Position numbers and translations under genes: made by a program
The notes under the pieces: generated by a model
What the model saw: the letters and a program-made list of their open reading frames with translations, nothing else
Told to the model about the DNA's origin: nothing
Database searches by the model: none
Origin: Pirellulaceae bacterium
Lineage (GTDB): Bacteria > Planctomycetota > Planctomycetia > Pirellulales > Pirellulaceae
DNA length: 64,000 nucleotides
Direction: 5' to 3'
Assembly (NCBI GenBank): GCA_023382975.1
Contig: JAHDXO010000002.1
Location: forward strand, 230,489-294,488
Part shown: positions 7,876-22,800 of the stretch, piece by piece
Numbering within the stretch: position 1 is the first letter of the stretch
Layout: every line of letters begins with the position of its first letter

Positions 7876-10800
7876 TTACAGGCTGGCGAAGATCGAGTCG
7901 CGGGCGTCGGCGGCTTGCAGGGCTCGGTCCACGTCGCTCAGCATGTCCATCCAGCCCTCGTCGCCCGCCAGGACGTCGTCCAGGTGATTTCCCCTCGGCG
8001 AGGCCTCGCCTTCGGCGCTCAACTGATTGTTCAGTTGGTTCAGGTGGTTGATGACCTGCAGGACATCGCTCGCCGTGGCGGCGCCGTCTCCGTTGACGTC
8101 CAAGAAGGGACGGTCGGCCGGTCTGGGAATGGGCAGCGGATTGGTCGGGTTGGGACCGTTCAGGTAATTGATGACCAGCAGCACATCCACGGGAGAAGCG
8201 GCACCGCTGTTATCCACGTCGAAGCGGTTCACCGGATTCTGCCAGGGGTTGGAGACGATCGTCACTCGGTAGTCTTCGACCTCGCCGTCACTGACCTCGC
8301 CCATCGGGGACGATGATCCGGTGGTGCTGAGGCGGAAGCGGGCATACGTGTCGCCCGCCACGGCACCGGGGGGAACGCTCCCGAGCGTGCCATCGATGGT
8401 TCTGAAGGTAAAGCGGCCATTGGTGACGATCGATGGCGTCAACTGGAAGCCGGAGATGATCCGTTCGCCGGAGTCGTTCCAATCGCCGTCGCGGTTCCAG
8501 TCGATCCAAGCGTCGAGGACGCCGAACGGAACCACCGTGCCGATGCCGCTGGTCGCCACGGTGATGTTGTAGTTTCGGTTGGGGATCAACGGCGTGCTGG
8601 CATCGAAGAACACTCCGTCATCGCCTTGGTCCGCGTCGGCGCCGGCCGAAGGCTGGCCGTCCGCGTCCAACGTGATCAGGTTGCCGAGCGAGAAGCCCTC
8701 GACGATCACGTGGCGGGCTCCGTTGTCGGCCCGCAGGGTCGGATACGGAGCGGGAGCATCCCCATAGTCCATGCCGATACCGATAAAGACCGTGAAGCTT
8801 GTGGTGCCGTCCGCCTGGTTGCCGACCATCGAGTTGCCGGCCAGATCCCGGATGCCCTCGACAAAGCCCACGAACGAGCCGGAGCCGCTCTGGGCGCCGG
8901 TGACCCGCACCCGGTCCTGATCGGCCACGGCCGACAGCCCCGCGATGCCTTGGGCGTTGATGACTTGGGCGGTGTTCGCCGCTGACATGACGGCCGTGAA
9001 CGCTTCCGTCGGCGTGAACGGAATGGCGACGGCCGCCGATTCTCCGGGCAAACCGACCTGGGTTGCGGACGTGTTGGTGACGTCCAGCGAGAACAGACTG
9101 TCGCCACCCAGGACGACGATCCCGTTGCCTGCGTTGAACGGGAACAATCCCAAATTGGCGTTGGTGATGCGATTGACCAGCGTGTTGGCCAGTTGCCACG
9201 CGGTGGTGGTGTTGGTGTATGGGATAGGCGTGTTGCCGGCCGTCCAGTTGCTGTTGCGGTCGAATTCGAAGGTGACGGTCCTGTTGATCCCGTTGCTGAT
9301 CGTGAAGGTTTCCCCATCGACGATTTGATTGGCGACCGAGCCGCCGATGGTTGGCAGCCGCAGCCCGAAGGCCAGTTGCGCACCGGGTTGTCCCGTCAAC
9401 TCGACGTTGGCGTTGACGATTCGGACGACGTGATTCAAGCCGCCGCCGATCTGCACGGTACCGTTGCCGACGTGCGCCGTGTTCAGGCCCAGATTCTGCG
9501 AGTTGATGGTTGTAGCGACGGCTTGGGCGATCTGCTCGTGGGTCTGCGTCATGCTGAACTGGATCGGGACGCGGTTCGGGCCGACGCCGCCCGCCGAATT
9601 GAACTCGAACGTCACGACTTTCGACCCGTCGTCGATCGAGAAGACCTGACCGTCCAGGACGCCGTTTTCGACACCCAGCGAACCGATGGTGGCCGAGACG
9701 ACCGACATGGTCTGCGTCCCGTTGGCGCCCAGGTGGACCAGGCCGTTGCCGGCGTTGATCGGACTCAATTGGACATTGGCGGCTTTCAGCCCCGCGACAA
9801 TGGCATCGGCGACTTCGCCTCGGGTGCTGAACGCGGTGAACAGCACCGCCTGGTTGCCCGGGGTGACCGCGCCGTTGTTGTCCAACTCGAGCGTGACCGT
9901 TCGAGTGGGCGTTGCGATGGTGATCGTGTCGCCGTCGGCCACTCCGCCTGCCGCGCCGCCCGCGGAGGGAACCTGCAAGGCCAAGGTCCGCGGAATCTGC
10001 ATCACGTAACCGCTGTCGTACTCGAACGTCGTGGTGCCGCCGAAGTTGTCCACCAACTGGAACTGGTCGCCGTCGACCAGCTTGTCTCCGCTGCGGGCGA
10101 AGACGACATGGTTCGAACTGCCGACCACTTCGATCACGTAGTTGCTTTCCTGCTGCCAGACGCCGGCCAGCGGAGTCAAGCGGATGGTGTTGCTGGTGGC
10201 ATTGTAGCTGAACAGGTAATCGCGGCTTTCGTCCAGCAAACGGCCGTCCTGGAAGACTCGCACCGTGCTCTTGGTGACGGAAGCGTCATCGATGCCGATC
10301 CCGATCAGGGATCCTTCCCGGTCGCTCAACTGAATCGCAAAGTGGTCCAGCGAGGCGCGCAGCAGGTTGACTCGTGTGGCACTCTGGTCCAAATCGCTCG
10401 GTCCGTTGTCCTGCGGCGACGACAGGATGCTGCGCGGTCCGGCGAAGTCCGCCCGATCCTGGGCCCCACGGTCCTTGAAGACGTTCTGCCCCAGACCGGG
10501 CGGCGGCGCCGTGTTCGGGTCGTCGATTCGCAACTGGCCGCTGACATCGTAGGCCGGCGCCAGAATCGGCGATTCGCTGATGCCCAGCGGAGTCCGCAAC
10601 TGGCGCATTTCCGAACGGTCTTCCAAGGAATCGATCGAGCTGTCGATCAGCGGCGAACCGGGCGCTGGGTAGTAGTTGCCCCGACCCGGATCGACGAACA
10701 GACTGGTGTTCGGATCGACCACGATGGGCTGGGTGCCGAGTCCTGCACCGATCACGTTGGTCGTATTGCCGTGGTACAGCGTGCCGCCGATCACGGTGCT

Positions 10801-13800
10801 GGTTGATCCGGCGCCGACTTCGATGCCGACTTCCAGCGTCGACAGCACGTTGTTCAGCAGCGTCGGGCTGACGTTGTTTTCGACCACGATGCCCCGTCCG
10901 CGAGGCACTTCCACGCTGGTCACGCTGATGCTGGCAAGGTTCATTTCGCCGACATCGTTCGCTTCGCCCAAGTACACGTACAGCGGCGAAGTGACGACCA
11001 ACGGCGGATTGAAGCGGAACGTGATCGTGCCGTTCTCGCCCAGACTGACGAAGCCGGCAGACGTGGTTCCCGGCGCGGCGTCGGCGTCGAAGGCGCCGAG
11101 CGTGGCCACCGAGTTGTCGACGAAGCCGCCCACGGTTCCGAACAAGTCGGTGGCAACGGGATCGAGCTGTGTGCCCGAGTTCAAGATCGTTCCGGCCGGC
11201 GAGAAATCCAAGACGTTGAGCGCCGGCAAACCGGGAACCTGCGAGGAATTCGTGGCCAGCGAGGTCGAGAACTTGATCGCGTCCAGGTCGAAGCCGGTCA
11301 AGCGGCCAATGCCGCTCGCCGGCAGTCCCAGGTCGTCCACCAACCCGACGCTGTTGTCGGTGATCGTCAGCGAACTGATGGGGGCCGTCGTCAGGGAGCT
11401 GAGATCGGCGTAGTAGACCCTGGTGGCCGGCGTGAAGCCGCCGAGCAACCCGGGCAGAGGCTTCAACGCGACGTCGATGGGCGTTTCCGTGCTCTCGATC
11501 GTGCCCACGATCGTATTGTTGACGATCCGTCCGAACGGAATGACCCCGGTGGCTTGCGCGGTGGTGGGAGTCGCTGCCGCCGGATGGCCGGTGTAGCGAA
11601 TGCCGGCCGTGCCGCTGGCCGCGATGATATTGTTCGAAACGGTGGCGCCCGGCGCCAGGTTCCACGTGTTGATGATCGCCAGATTCCGGACGGGACCGGG
11701 GGTCGGCATTCCGTCGCTGCTGCGGATGCCGGCGTCGATCAGGATGCCGTACTCCAGGGCATTGCTGATCCGATTGCTGTGGATGGAGATCTGTCCTTGG
11801 TCGCGGAACAGGTTCTTGTCGCCTTGGCGTTGATACGTTTCCACTTCCAGCCCGGGAGTCATCAACGGCCGTTCGATGCGGATCTGGTACTGGCCCGTCG
11901 TTCTGCCTTCACGTCCGCTGCCGGCCACGCGAGGATCGTAGACGCCGTTGCCGAACGCGCTGACGCCGATGTAGTACGTGCCGGCCGCGGGCGCGACGAA
12001 GTTCAAGTAGGAATCGAAGTTGTACAGCAGGTCGTTGTTCAGCAGCGCCCGTTCGCCTGGCGCCAGATCGTCGTCGCTCTCCAACGGTTGAAGCACTCCG
12101 AATTCATCGGCCAGCAGCACGGGCGCGCCCGTCTCGTCGAAGACTCGCAGCAAGCTGTCCAACGGCGAATTGATCTCGGACGCGTCGATGTCGATCGCGA
12201 TCACTTCGCCCGCGTTCAGTTCCACCTTGAACAGGTCGACGTCGGCGCCCAGTCGCGACAGCGCGGGGTTGTCGCCGATGAAGCCCGTGGCGAAGAAGTT
12301 CACCCGGCCGCCGCCGAGAATGCCGGTTTCCACCGCATCGGCGAGCGTGTCGTTGCTTTCCAGAACGGGGACGTTTCCGGTGGGGCCGTCGCCGATCAGG
12401 CCGGCGATGACGCTTACCTCGCCGGTCAGGTGCAGGCGATTGCTGGTGCTGGCGGTTCCGGAGATGACTCCGTCGGACGTCGTCACCCGCAACTGCAACC
12501 GCTGCTGCATGGCGGGCTGGTTCAGTAGGTCGCGGATCCGGCGCGCCATGACCACGGCGCTGTCGCTGGGAAGGAACGGAATCGCCACGTGGCCCGCGGC
12601 TACGCCGTTGGCAGCGGTCAGGTCGTCGAACTCGAAGACCACTGTTTCCAGGCCGCCCCGGATGGTAAAGGTCTGACCGTCGGCGAACACCGAACCGTCG
12701 TTGATCGTGATGCTGACGCCCTCGGCCAGCCGGTCGTTGATGTCGAAGCCGGTGTCGAGCACCAGGGTCGGCTCGGGAGTCGCGTCGGTCAGCGCGTACG
12801 GCGTCGCCTGCCGGATCTCCAACTGATACGCCCCGGTATTGGTCTCGTTGGCCGGCTGGGTCGTGTTCGGCACGAAGGCGACCGGCGTGGTGGCGGCATT
12901 GGCGCCGGTGACCATTTCGCCGCGGCCCGCGAAGCCGATGATGATGTCGTCGATGAAGACGCCCGGGTGGGCGTTGTCCCGCATGCCCGGGGCGCCCGGC
13001 GTTGCCGGAGTGATCTGCCCGTTCGGGCCGGCAGACCAACCGAAGCTGCCGAATTGGTCGCCGAACAAGCCGCTGTGCGGAATCAGCGTCTTCGGATCGG
13101 ACGGTCCCGACAAGCCCAGGGGGCCGGGATCCCCGATGCCGTACTTCACGATTTGCACGATGTCGTCGCGGGTCTTGAACGCCCGCTCGCGGCTGCCGGC
13201 CAGTTGGTCGGCCAGGGCCAACTGGATCGCGTCCGCGACATGCAGGCTGGTCATGCCCGCGTGGATCGCGACACTGGCCACCGGCACCGTCAGACCCGTG
13301 CTGTCCAGGGCAAACGGGGCCACTCCGCCCGCCCCCTCGACAAACGAGGCTGGCAGACCGGAAACCGTCACCGTGTTCGCATTGGGCAGGTTCAGCCGGT
13401 TGCCGACGCGCTGCGGTCCCGCCGGATCGACGACCGAGATCACGTACTCGTAAAAGCCCTCGGTAGGAGTTCCGTCGGGCGTGCCCGAGTTCGCCGCGGT
13501 GGGCAGATAGTCGCGGTTGTGATTGGCGCTGACGCCGACGTAGTACGTGCCTCGCTGCGAGGCTGTGAATTGGATCCGCGAATCGCGGCTGAACGCGTTG
13601 GTGGGATCCTTGTTGTCGTTGGCGGCCAGTTCGTTGCCACTGGCGTCGAACAGCCTCAAGTATGTGTTCAGCGTGGTCTGCAAGCGGGTCGTGTCGGTCT
13701 CGATGAGCACGGTGTCGCCCGCGTCCAGGCGGAACGAGATCATGTCGACGTCCAACGTCGGATCGGTCAGGTCGAAGTTGTCGCCGATCGTGGCGACGCC

Positions 13801-16800
13801 GCGGAGATTCGCGGTTCCGCCGTCCAAGGGGCTGCGGAAGGCGGTGCCCAGCGTGTCGTTGGGCTCCAGCGAAACCAAGTCCTGGATCAAGTCTTCCGCC
13901 GGCGGCGGATTGGCGGTCAGAACTTGCTGGATGATCGCCGCCAAGTCGGCCGCCGTTTCGTTGCCGGTGAAGGGAACCGGGGTATGCGGGACGTTGTTGG
14001 TGACTCCGGTCGCCCCGTTCAAATCGAACTCGTAGATCCGGCCGTCGACCGTGAACGTATCGCCGTCGTCGATGACCGCGCCGGTCGGCGCCACAATCGT
14101 CGGCCCCATGTCGAATTCGAAGACGGCTACGACGTCGCGCCGCACTTCGCCCGTGACGGGATCTTCCACTAAATCGGTCAGCGTGAATTGCTGGCCGTCG
14201 CGCAGTTGCCCGCCGGCCAAGGCCCGCAGTTCGTTGCCGGCCGTGTTCAAGTCCACCGTGCTCTCGCCGACGTCGCCGACGTTGAAGATCCGGCCGCCGG
14301 TGCTCAGCCCGCCCGCCGTGCTGAACTCGAACCGCAGCCGCAAGTTGGCCTGGCCGGCGTATGGAGCCAGATCGACCCGGGCCTGTCGCCAAGTGGCCGA
14401 GCCGTCGAACGTCGCGCCGCGACGGAACAGTTGTTCGGGAACCCGCTGGCCGGTGACGGGATCGACCACGGTGAACGGATCGAACTCGTCCAGTCCGTCC
14501 AGGTTCAACGTGTCGCGGTCCGTGTTGTTCGTGGTCAGCAACTGCCAGCGCCCATCGTCGCCCGCGATGTACACGCGGAACGAATCCCGCATTGGGTTGA
14601 AGGGATCGGCCAACGACGTGTCGGTGTTCGCGGGGTTCGCGGCACCTTCGGTTTCCAGGAAGTAGTTGAAGTACAGCGTGGGCCGGTCGGCGGATGCGTA
14701 ACCGGCCAGACTGAACGGATTGCTGATCAAGCTGCCTTGGGCGCCGCCGGGGAAGTCGTAGGTGTACGGAGTCGTCGCCGGGGCGAAATTGCCGATCCCG
14801 AACTGGCTCTGCACCACGTCACTTTCGTATCCGAAGTACAGGCTCGGGTTGGTGGTTGCCGTGTCGGCGATCCGGCTGCCATCGAAGGCGGTGTCGATCC
14901 CGCGGCCCGCCAACTGCGGATTGGCCGGATCCTGCGGCACGGTGTTGACGTGCCACAGGTTGTCGTCCAGGTTCGAAAACGCCAGTCCGTTGGGACTCGC
15001 AATGTTCGTCTCGGTGAACACAGCCCCGTTGGCGAACACCGGCTGCGGGCGGCCCCACGTGTCGAACGCGAACAAACGCCCGTTGACATCGATCCCGAAC
15101 AGCAGGTTTTCGTACAGACCACCCTCGGCATTCTGCGGTCCGGCGACCAATCCGGCGAACTGAATCGGCTCGTAGAACGTCTGGATCGTGACCTGTCCCG
15201 TGGCGGGATCGGTTACTTCTCGTTCGACCGGATTGGCCAACCGCAGCCGTTCCAGCGAGCCATCGATGTAATCGCCCTCGTTGTTTTCCGAGTCCTGGTC
15301 GAAGGCCCCGCCTTCGGAATCGGCGATACGGAACAGGGCGCCGGCGCCCGTCACCGCGTACAGTTGTTCGCCCACAAACGCCATCCCGGTGATCAATCCT
15401 CCGGGCGCGACGCCGCCGCTACGGAGCGGACAATTCAGCGCACTGCAAACAAACGTCGATTGGGCATTGGGCGGGACCGCCGATTCCAGCAGCACGGTCG
15501 AGCCCACCTGCGTGGCGGAGAAGCCCGCGGTGGTGACGGCCGCGAGCACTCGCGTCGCGATCTCGGCCGCATTGTCGCTGATCAGGAACGGTACCGGGAA
15601 ACTGAACGGGTTGATGGCGCCCGCCTGGCCGGTGGGGCTGGGAGGCGTAGTGGTGGGATTGATCGTCGAAAACACCACCGGAGTTCCCTGCCCGACGAAC
15701 GTGGCCGTCTGGGCGCCCAGGAAGTTCAGTCGGTTCCCCACGGCGCCTGCTTGCACGCCGCCCGCTTGCGTCCCGTCGATCACGGTGCGGATGGCCCAGG
15801 CGACCTCGTCGACCGTCATCGTGGCTTCGACCGGAATGGCGACAGCTCCGCCCGTCACACCGGGCTGACCGATGCCTTGAACTCCGGCCGCGTTGACGAT
15901 CGCCCCGCTGGTGGGCGATTCGTTCAGCAACGTAATGATATTGCTGGCACCCTGTTGGACCGCCTGCACCCGGAAATTCGGCGCGCTGTTGATTGCCGAG
16001 ACAATTCGCGTGATGATCGACTGACGGGTCTCGAACGCGGTGAACGTGATCGGCAGATTGCTGCCGAAGTTGCCGTCGTTGTCGAACTCGAATATATGCG
16101 TCGTCGGATTCGGCGCGTTGTCCCAGATCTGGATCGTGCTGCCGTCCAGCAGGTCGGTGGCGGCGTTCGCGTTGACGACCAGCACGGTCCCGGTGTCAAA
16201 TTCGAAACGCACGCCGTCCACGTCGAACGCATCGCCGTCGAACAGGAATTGGCCCGTTGCGCCCGTGGGGTCGACATTGAAGTAGAATTCGGGTCCGGTG
16301 TCAAATTCGAACGTCACGTCCGGGATGGAGTCGCCGTTCCGGTCGATCTGGAAGAAGTCGCCGTCGGCGATGGTGAACGTGGTCAACGGCGGGACAACCG
16401 TCGTGTCCACATTCGTGGCGGTGACTCCGGAGATCGTGGTGTTCGTGCCGCCCGAGGGACGCGCGTCGATCCGTGTGTCGATCACGCCGCGGTCGCGGAT
16501 CTGCGTCCCTCCGGCCGTCAGAATTCCGCCACCCGTGCGGTTTCCGCCGGCGGGTTGACTGACTGCCACTCCCGAATTGGGCTGGAATTCGAAGATTACG
16601 TTCGCCGGGTTGGGAATGTTCAGGGCCGTCGAGGTGACATCGCCCGTGACCGGATCGATGTAAGTATCGCCCCGGGTTCCGATCGCAAAGCCGCGGACGT
16701 TCGTGTGGGTCTCCTGGTTGTTGAACGTCAGGGCGTGGAAGAAGACGCCAACGTTGCTGTCGGTTTCTTGGGCCAGATTGGCGGGATCCGCCTCGTACGT

Positions 16801-19800
16801 TTCAATCCCGCTGTTGCCCACGTTGTTTCCTAAGTTCGCGGGATTGGCGCCGGGATTGACCTGAATGTAGTTGCCGACATTCCCGTCGGTCGGGTTGAAC
16901 AGCCCGGCTCGATTCGTCGGACTCACGCTGACGAAATTGCTGAGGCTATCATCCACTGGATCGAAGATATAAGGCGTCGAGTACCCGAACAAACCGCCGC
17001 CGTTGTTGGTCGCACCGCCGACGTTCGCCAGCCCCTGCGGGTGCATCGCGATGTCGCCCAACGGCGCGTTGACGACGCCGATGTTGGATTCCACTTGCCC
17101 GGTGAACGGGTCGACCGACAGCAGATGCGTGCGGTTCAGCAACTGGGTTGGCGCGGGAGCGACCACATAGGCGGGTTGGCTGACAAACAGCGTGACGTCG
17201 CCCAGGCGGAACGGCTGCGCGGCAGGCCGCGAAACGTACAATCCTGTATCCGTCCGTCCCGGCGCGGGCTGCTGGCGAACGGTCGGTTCCTGCAGTCGAG
17301 TGGTTGTCCGCGTGAGCTGATTCACCTGCAGTTGGTTGGTCAGCGGGTCCGTGGTCGTCACTTCGTTCAGCAGCACGACCCGCGTCACCCGCTCGTTCAG
17401 TCGCACGGCGCCGGTCAGCGCGTCGATTTCGGCCGTTAGTTCCGAGGCGACCAGCGGCGATGTGGACGTGGGCGTCAGGTCAGGCAGATCGTCCACGCTC
17501 AGCGTCAGCGGCGGATTGTCGGTCACGGCCGCCGCGATCGACTCGCCGATCTCCAACGGCGTCGAGTTGTTTCGGAACGACACCGGAACATTCGATCCGC
17601 GGACCGCACCGTCGAAATCGAATTCGTAGGTCACGAAGTTGCCGTTGGCGTTGACCACCGTGAACGTCTCGCCGTCCCGCAGGCGACTGCCGTCGGGCGG
17701 GAACAGGGTGATCAGGTTGCTGACACCGAACAGCACCGGAATCTGCGGCGCGTTGCCCGTCGTGTAGACACCGTCGGCCGCGATGCGGTCCTCGGCGATG
17801 CGGTTGACCGAGTTGATCGGCTCCAACCGGACCAGCGGATTGGCCGGCGCAGGGTCCAGGAATTGCGCCAGCTCCGGCGGAAGCACCGCGTTGGACGAAA
17901 CGGCCACGTAGTAGATTCCGGGCGCGAACCCGGCCGCCGGCAACTGCACCGAGCCGATGTACGGGTCGAGCGCGCCGAGCGAGCCTCGCGACAGATCCTC
18001 GGTGCCCGTGTTCCCGCCCACGGGCCGGTCGTCGGGCGTGTTCGAATCGCGGCCGATCAACACCAGGCGCGCCTGGTCGTCGAACACCCACAGATTGGTA
18101 TTCGCTCGGGAGAGACCGTCGGCGTAATCGATATCGAAGACCACCGCCGCATGACGCGGGATGGCGTCGGTGGCGGACGGCTGGGCGACCAGCGTCGCCC
18201 CCCAGGTTCCCGCCCCTACGGGAAGTCCGGTTGGCGCGGGGCCCCGCGTGCCGTTGGTGATCGTCCGGCCGTCGCCGGAAACGGTCGCCGTGTACACCCC
18301 CAGCGTCAGGTTCTGGGGCTGCTGCAACTGGGTGCCGGTCAGCCGGATCGTGTTGTCGGCAAACAGCGTGCCGTTGAACAGTTCCCGTCCGCGGGCCGTC
18401 CCGCCCGAAACCCAGTCGATGTAGCCCGTCACGGCAAAATCCGCACCGCTGGCCGTCTGAGTCTGGAACACGAGCGTCGAACCGGCCCAGTTGGTGCCGG
18501 CGAGCGTCCCCGCGAAATCCCACGTGCCCCGGGTCAGGTCGACGAACGAAGGCGCCGGCGGCGGCGGGCCGTAGGCAACTTCGAATTGATACCAGTCCAC
18601 GTCGTCGGAGGTGAACAGTTCGCCCGCTACGCTCAGCGTGCCGCGCTCGCTGCCCAGCAGGTTGCCGAGATCCTGCGCGGTGCCTTGGTTGTTGTTGTTG
18701 TCGTTCGTCGGTTGGCCGCCGACCTCGATCTCGGCCGCCTCGCCGGTCAAGGGCGAATGATAGGGCTGGCCGATCAGTTCGATGCCGTTGGTGGCGTAGC
18801 GGATGTCGGCCATGCGGACCGTCGAGCCCGGCAGTTCGTCCAATTCCCGCAGCCGGACCTGCAACTGATAGATCCCGGTCGTCGTGCCGGCTGTCAGCGA
18901 GTTCAGATTGCTGCTTGCGCTGCGAACCCTGACGTGATAGGTATTGGTGGAATTCGCCGTTCCAGGCAGAACGACCCTCATGCCCGCGTCGCCAGGATTG
19001 GTCGACCACAGATCCTGCGAATTGAAAGGCGACTTGCTCAGCGGATTGACCTGAACGGCCGGCGTTCCGCCCGGCAGAGTCCGCACGTGCAGCAGACCGG
19101 GATTGGCGGCTTCGGCAAAGGAATTGTCCGAACGCGCCAAGAGCAGACCGTTGGCGTCGACCAGTTCCAGCACGGTGTCCAGCGAGCGGGCGGTCCGGTC
19201 GATGTCCAACCAGACTTCGGTGCCGGCGTCGGCGTCAAAGCTGTAGACGTCCACGTCGCCCGCGCGGTTCAACGAACCGTGGACCTCGAACCCCAGCCGG
19301 CGGTTCTCGTCGCCGGCCTTCTCGTGCGGCGCGAGCGATCCCAGATGCTGTGCGGTCGCCGGCGCTTCGTTGCTACCGGGTTGCGTGCCCTGCGCGGATT
19401 CGAGTTCGACGATCACCTCGACGTTGCGGTCGTGCGAGAATTGCTCTAGACGAACGCTCTGCCAATCTCCGGCAAAGTTCTGCTTGGCTTCGTCAGTGGC
19501 CGGGTCCTGACGGATCAAATTCAAGTGCGTCGTGATGACCGCAAGGTCCGCGGTCGGGTCCAACGTCCAGGCAAAGGCGGTGGTGACGTCGGCCAGTCCG
19601 TGGACCAACCCCAGCGCGGGGTCGTTGAACGGAGTCAACGCATCGGTGTTGATGGTCCCCGACGGGCTGAACGTGGTTCCCGACTGGGTGATTGTATTCT
19701 TCAACAGGGGGAACTTGTCCGCGGCCCAACCATCCCAGGTCGCATTGATTAAACCGGCGCCAGGCGTGTACACGCCGCCCTGGCTGAAGCCGATCCGCTC

Positions 19801-22800
19801 GGCATTGTCCAAGGTGTAAACCTCGAAATTCGGCGTCCCGGGAGCGGCCGAGACGTACAGCAGGTCGTCGTTGACGCCCAGCACGTCCTCGTCTAGATAA
19901 TTGATGAACCGCACGTCACCAAACCCGCCCGTCGTGAAGAGAGCCACCTCGTTATACAGCGTGGCGTAGCCGTTCAGGAAATACGTCCGTACCTGCCAGT
20001 TGATCGGTCCGTTGACTCCGGGCACGATGCCTGTGGTGACCAACTGATCGGGTCCGAACAGCAACGGTCCACCGACGATCGTCGACGCCAGATCGATCGC
20101 CTGACCGTTCATCCCCACGTCCAGATAGTTCAAGAAGTCGTAGATGAAGCTGACGTTCTCGAAGTACTGCGTCAGGCCCTGCGCCGTCACGCCGTCGCCG
20201 CCGCGCAGGCTGCCGTTGGCGTCGGGCAGCAGGCTGAAGTAACCGGGGATCGTCACCGGTACGTTGTTGTCGATCCGCAAGGGGTCGTCGGGATCGGGAA
20301 CGTCGGGCAGCGTCGGCAGTTGCGGGCGGGTGCCGCCCAGGCCGGGAGCGTCGCCATCGTTGTTCGTGTCGCCCTGCGGCGTGCCGTCCGGCTGGAAGCC
20401 GGCCGCGGCCGTGTCGTCCCGCAACGACGTCAGGATTACCGGAAAACCGGGTTGGCCCAGGATGTGCAACATGCCGCCGATGCGGTCGGTGATGTCCAGT
20501 GGCCGACCGGTCGCCACGATCCCCGCGCTGTCGCCCAGCAGCTTGACCACCAGACTCTCGCGGGGGCTGCTCTGCAGCCGCAAGCCGCCGTATGTATGGA
20601 AATCGGGGACGTTGATGGCGTCGTCCAGAACCACATGCACGATATCCGTGTCGTCCCAGACGCTCTGCGTCGTGAGCGTGCCGCCGCGGACCCGCATGCC
20701 GTTGATGTCGTTGTTGCCCAGCCGGTTCTCTCGGATCAGCGGACCCTGGTTGTCGACCAGATCGCTGCGCAGATCGATCAGCCCCGTCGATCTTCCGAAA
20801 TCGGTTACCGGCAGCGAATTCAAGGCATTGACGTTGATGCTGATCGCCGGGCCGCTGTTGTCGCGCAGGACGTTGTTGACCAGGATCGGTTGGGCGCCGC
20901 GAACGAAGATCACCGCTTCGCCGTTCGAGCCGCGTCCGGCTCGGTTGGTGGTCGCCAGCCCGCTGGAACCGTTGTCGTTGAACTCGAACAGCGAATTCGT
21001 CACCCGTGCCTTGGCCTGCTGGATTTCCAGGGCGTTGAAGCCGGCAAACGCGCCGGGAATCTCCGCGATCCCGCCGCCGTAGGCGACCACGGCGTGATCC
21101 AAACTTATCTGGCTCATCGGCCCCGCATACAGACCGGCCCATCCGCCGGGCTCCAGATCCTCGATCTCGGCACTGGTCTGGAACGTACCGCCGGCGCCGT
21201 AGCGGGGGTCCAGCAGCGAGGTGAACACCACCTCGCGACCCTGGACGCCCTCGGCGATTAACTGAGATCCAAACGCCGTTTCGATCGTAGCGCCGTTCAA
21301 CTTGACCACGGCTCCCGGATCGATCATCAAGCGGCCCGCCAGCCGCGATTCCAGATGCAGATCGGAGCCGAGCAGCAAACGGCCCAGCGTGCTGCCGTTG
21401 TCCAAATAGCTGGCGGTTCCCGGGTTCAACTGGGCGACCAGTTCGTAGTCCAGCTTGATCGAGCGGTAAACCCGCAGGCCCGCGAAACCGGCCGGCACGG
21501 CGGGCAGGTTTGTCAGCAGAACACTCTGCGTCGCTCCCGTCGTTGCGTTCGTCTGGCCGATCAGCGCCGAGACCGTGGGGTTCGATGCGGGCGTTTCGTT
21601 GCCTGCGGCGTCGACGAACGTCAACCGGTAGTCGATCGTGCCGGCAGGGATCGCCCCGCCGGCCTGAGTCTGCAATCGGACCAGCGCGGCATCGGGCGCG
21701 GCCAGCCGCTGAATGGGGCCGCCGGGGCTGCCTTGGATGCGCAGCGGCTCGGCCACCACGTGGACGATGTCCGTGTCGTTCCAGCGTCCCGGAACCGTCA
21801 TTCTCTCCAGCGCGCTACCGGGCGCCGTCTCCATCCGCACGAACAAACCATTGATCGAGTTGTTCGCCAATCGGTTGCCGTGGACGTCCGGACCGATGCG
21901 GGTGTAGTCCGAGGTGAAAGGCACCGTCTGGAACCGCGCCGCGTGGAAGTTGGTCTCCTCGAAGCTGTCCGGATTCATCGACATCGCCGCGTCGGCGCTG
22001 AACGTGATCGTGTTGTTGGTCACGGTGGGTCGGGAGGTGACTGCGTGGATCGGCGCGATGACCCGCGGCAGTCCGTTGATCAGCAGTTCGCCGCCGCCGT
22101 ACCGGATATCGGCTTGGTTGACGTAGTTCACGAAGGAGCCGCCGGCCTCGAAGTCTTTGCGGCCGGGCTGGTTGCGGTCCAGGTCGTTGCGGAAGATCAA
22201 CCCGCCCCAGTCGCCGGGCGCCGGCGTCTGGGCCACCGCAGGATTGCTGTCGCCGCCCAGCCGTTCGTCGTTGTACGACGTGAAGAACACGCTGCCCGGC
22301 ACCGGCCGGCCCTGCGCATCGCGCACGACGTTGCCGCCGACGTCGATCAAGCGCGGAGTGCCCAGAATCTGGAGCGCGCCGCCGCTGCGGTCGATGGTCG
22401 GGGACGAACTGCCGACGTCGATATAACCTCGCCGCAGCTTGAACACCGCGCCGCGATCGATCATCAAGGTCACGCCCTGCGGAACCTCCAACTGGCTGCC
22501 ATCGGCCAGCGGCTGGCCCTGCAAATTGAAGCCGATCTCGTAGGGTCGGGCATCTTCGGGCGTCGCCAACTGGCCGTCCGTGCCGCCGTTGCCCACGACG
22601 CGCACGACACGCGGCGAGGCGTTGCTGGCCGTGTTCCCGGCCAGAGTCAGTGCCGCCGTCAGATTGTTGAACGGCGCCAGCAGCGTGCCGCTGCCGCCTG
22701 CCGGAGCCGATTTGTCGACGAAGATCGTCCGAGAATCGACGCGGAACCAGAAATTGAACACGCCGCCCGGCACGCCGTCGCCGTTGCCGTCCAACGGGGT

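Noticed and set aside
14188..16833. Long open frame of 881 codons opposite the giant gene, and similar long antisense frames at 5179-7128, 9193-10806 and 22813-25260
   Set aside because: They mirror the real gene in GC-rich DNA, have Arg/Gly/Ala-rich translations without domains, and lack ribosome sites.
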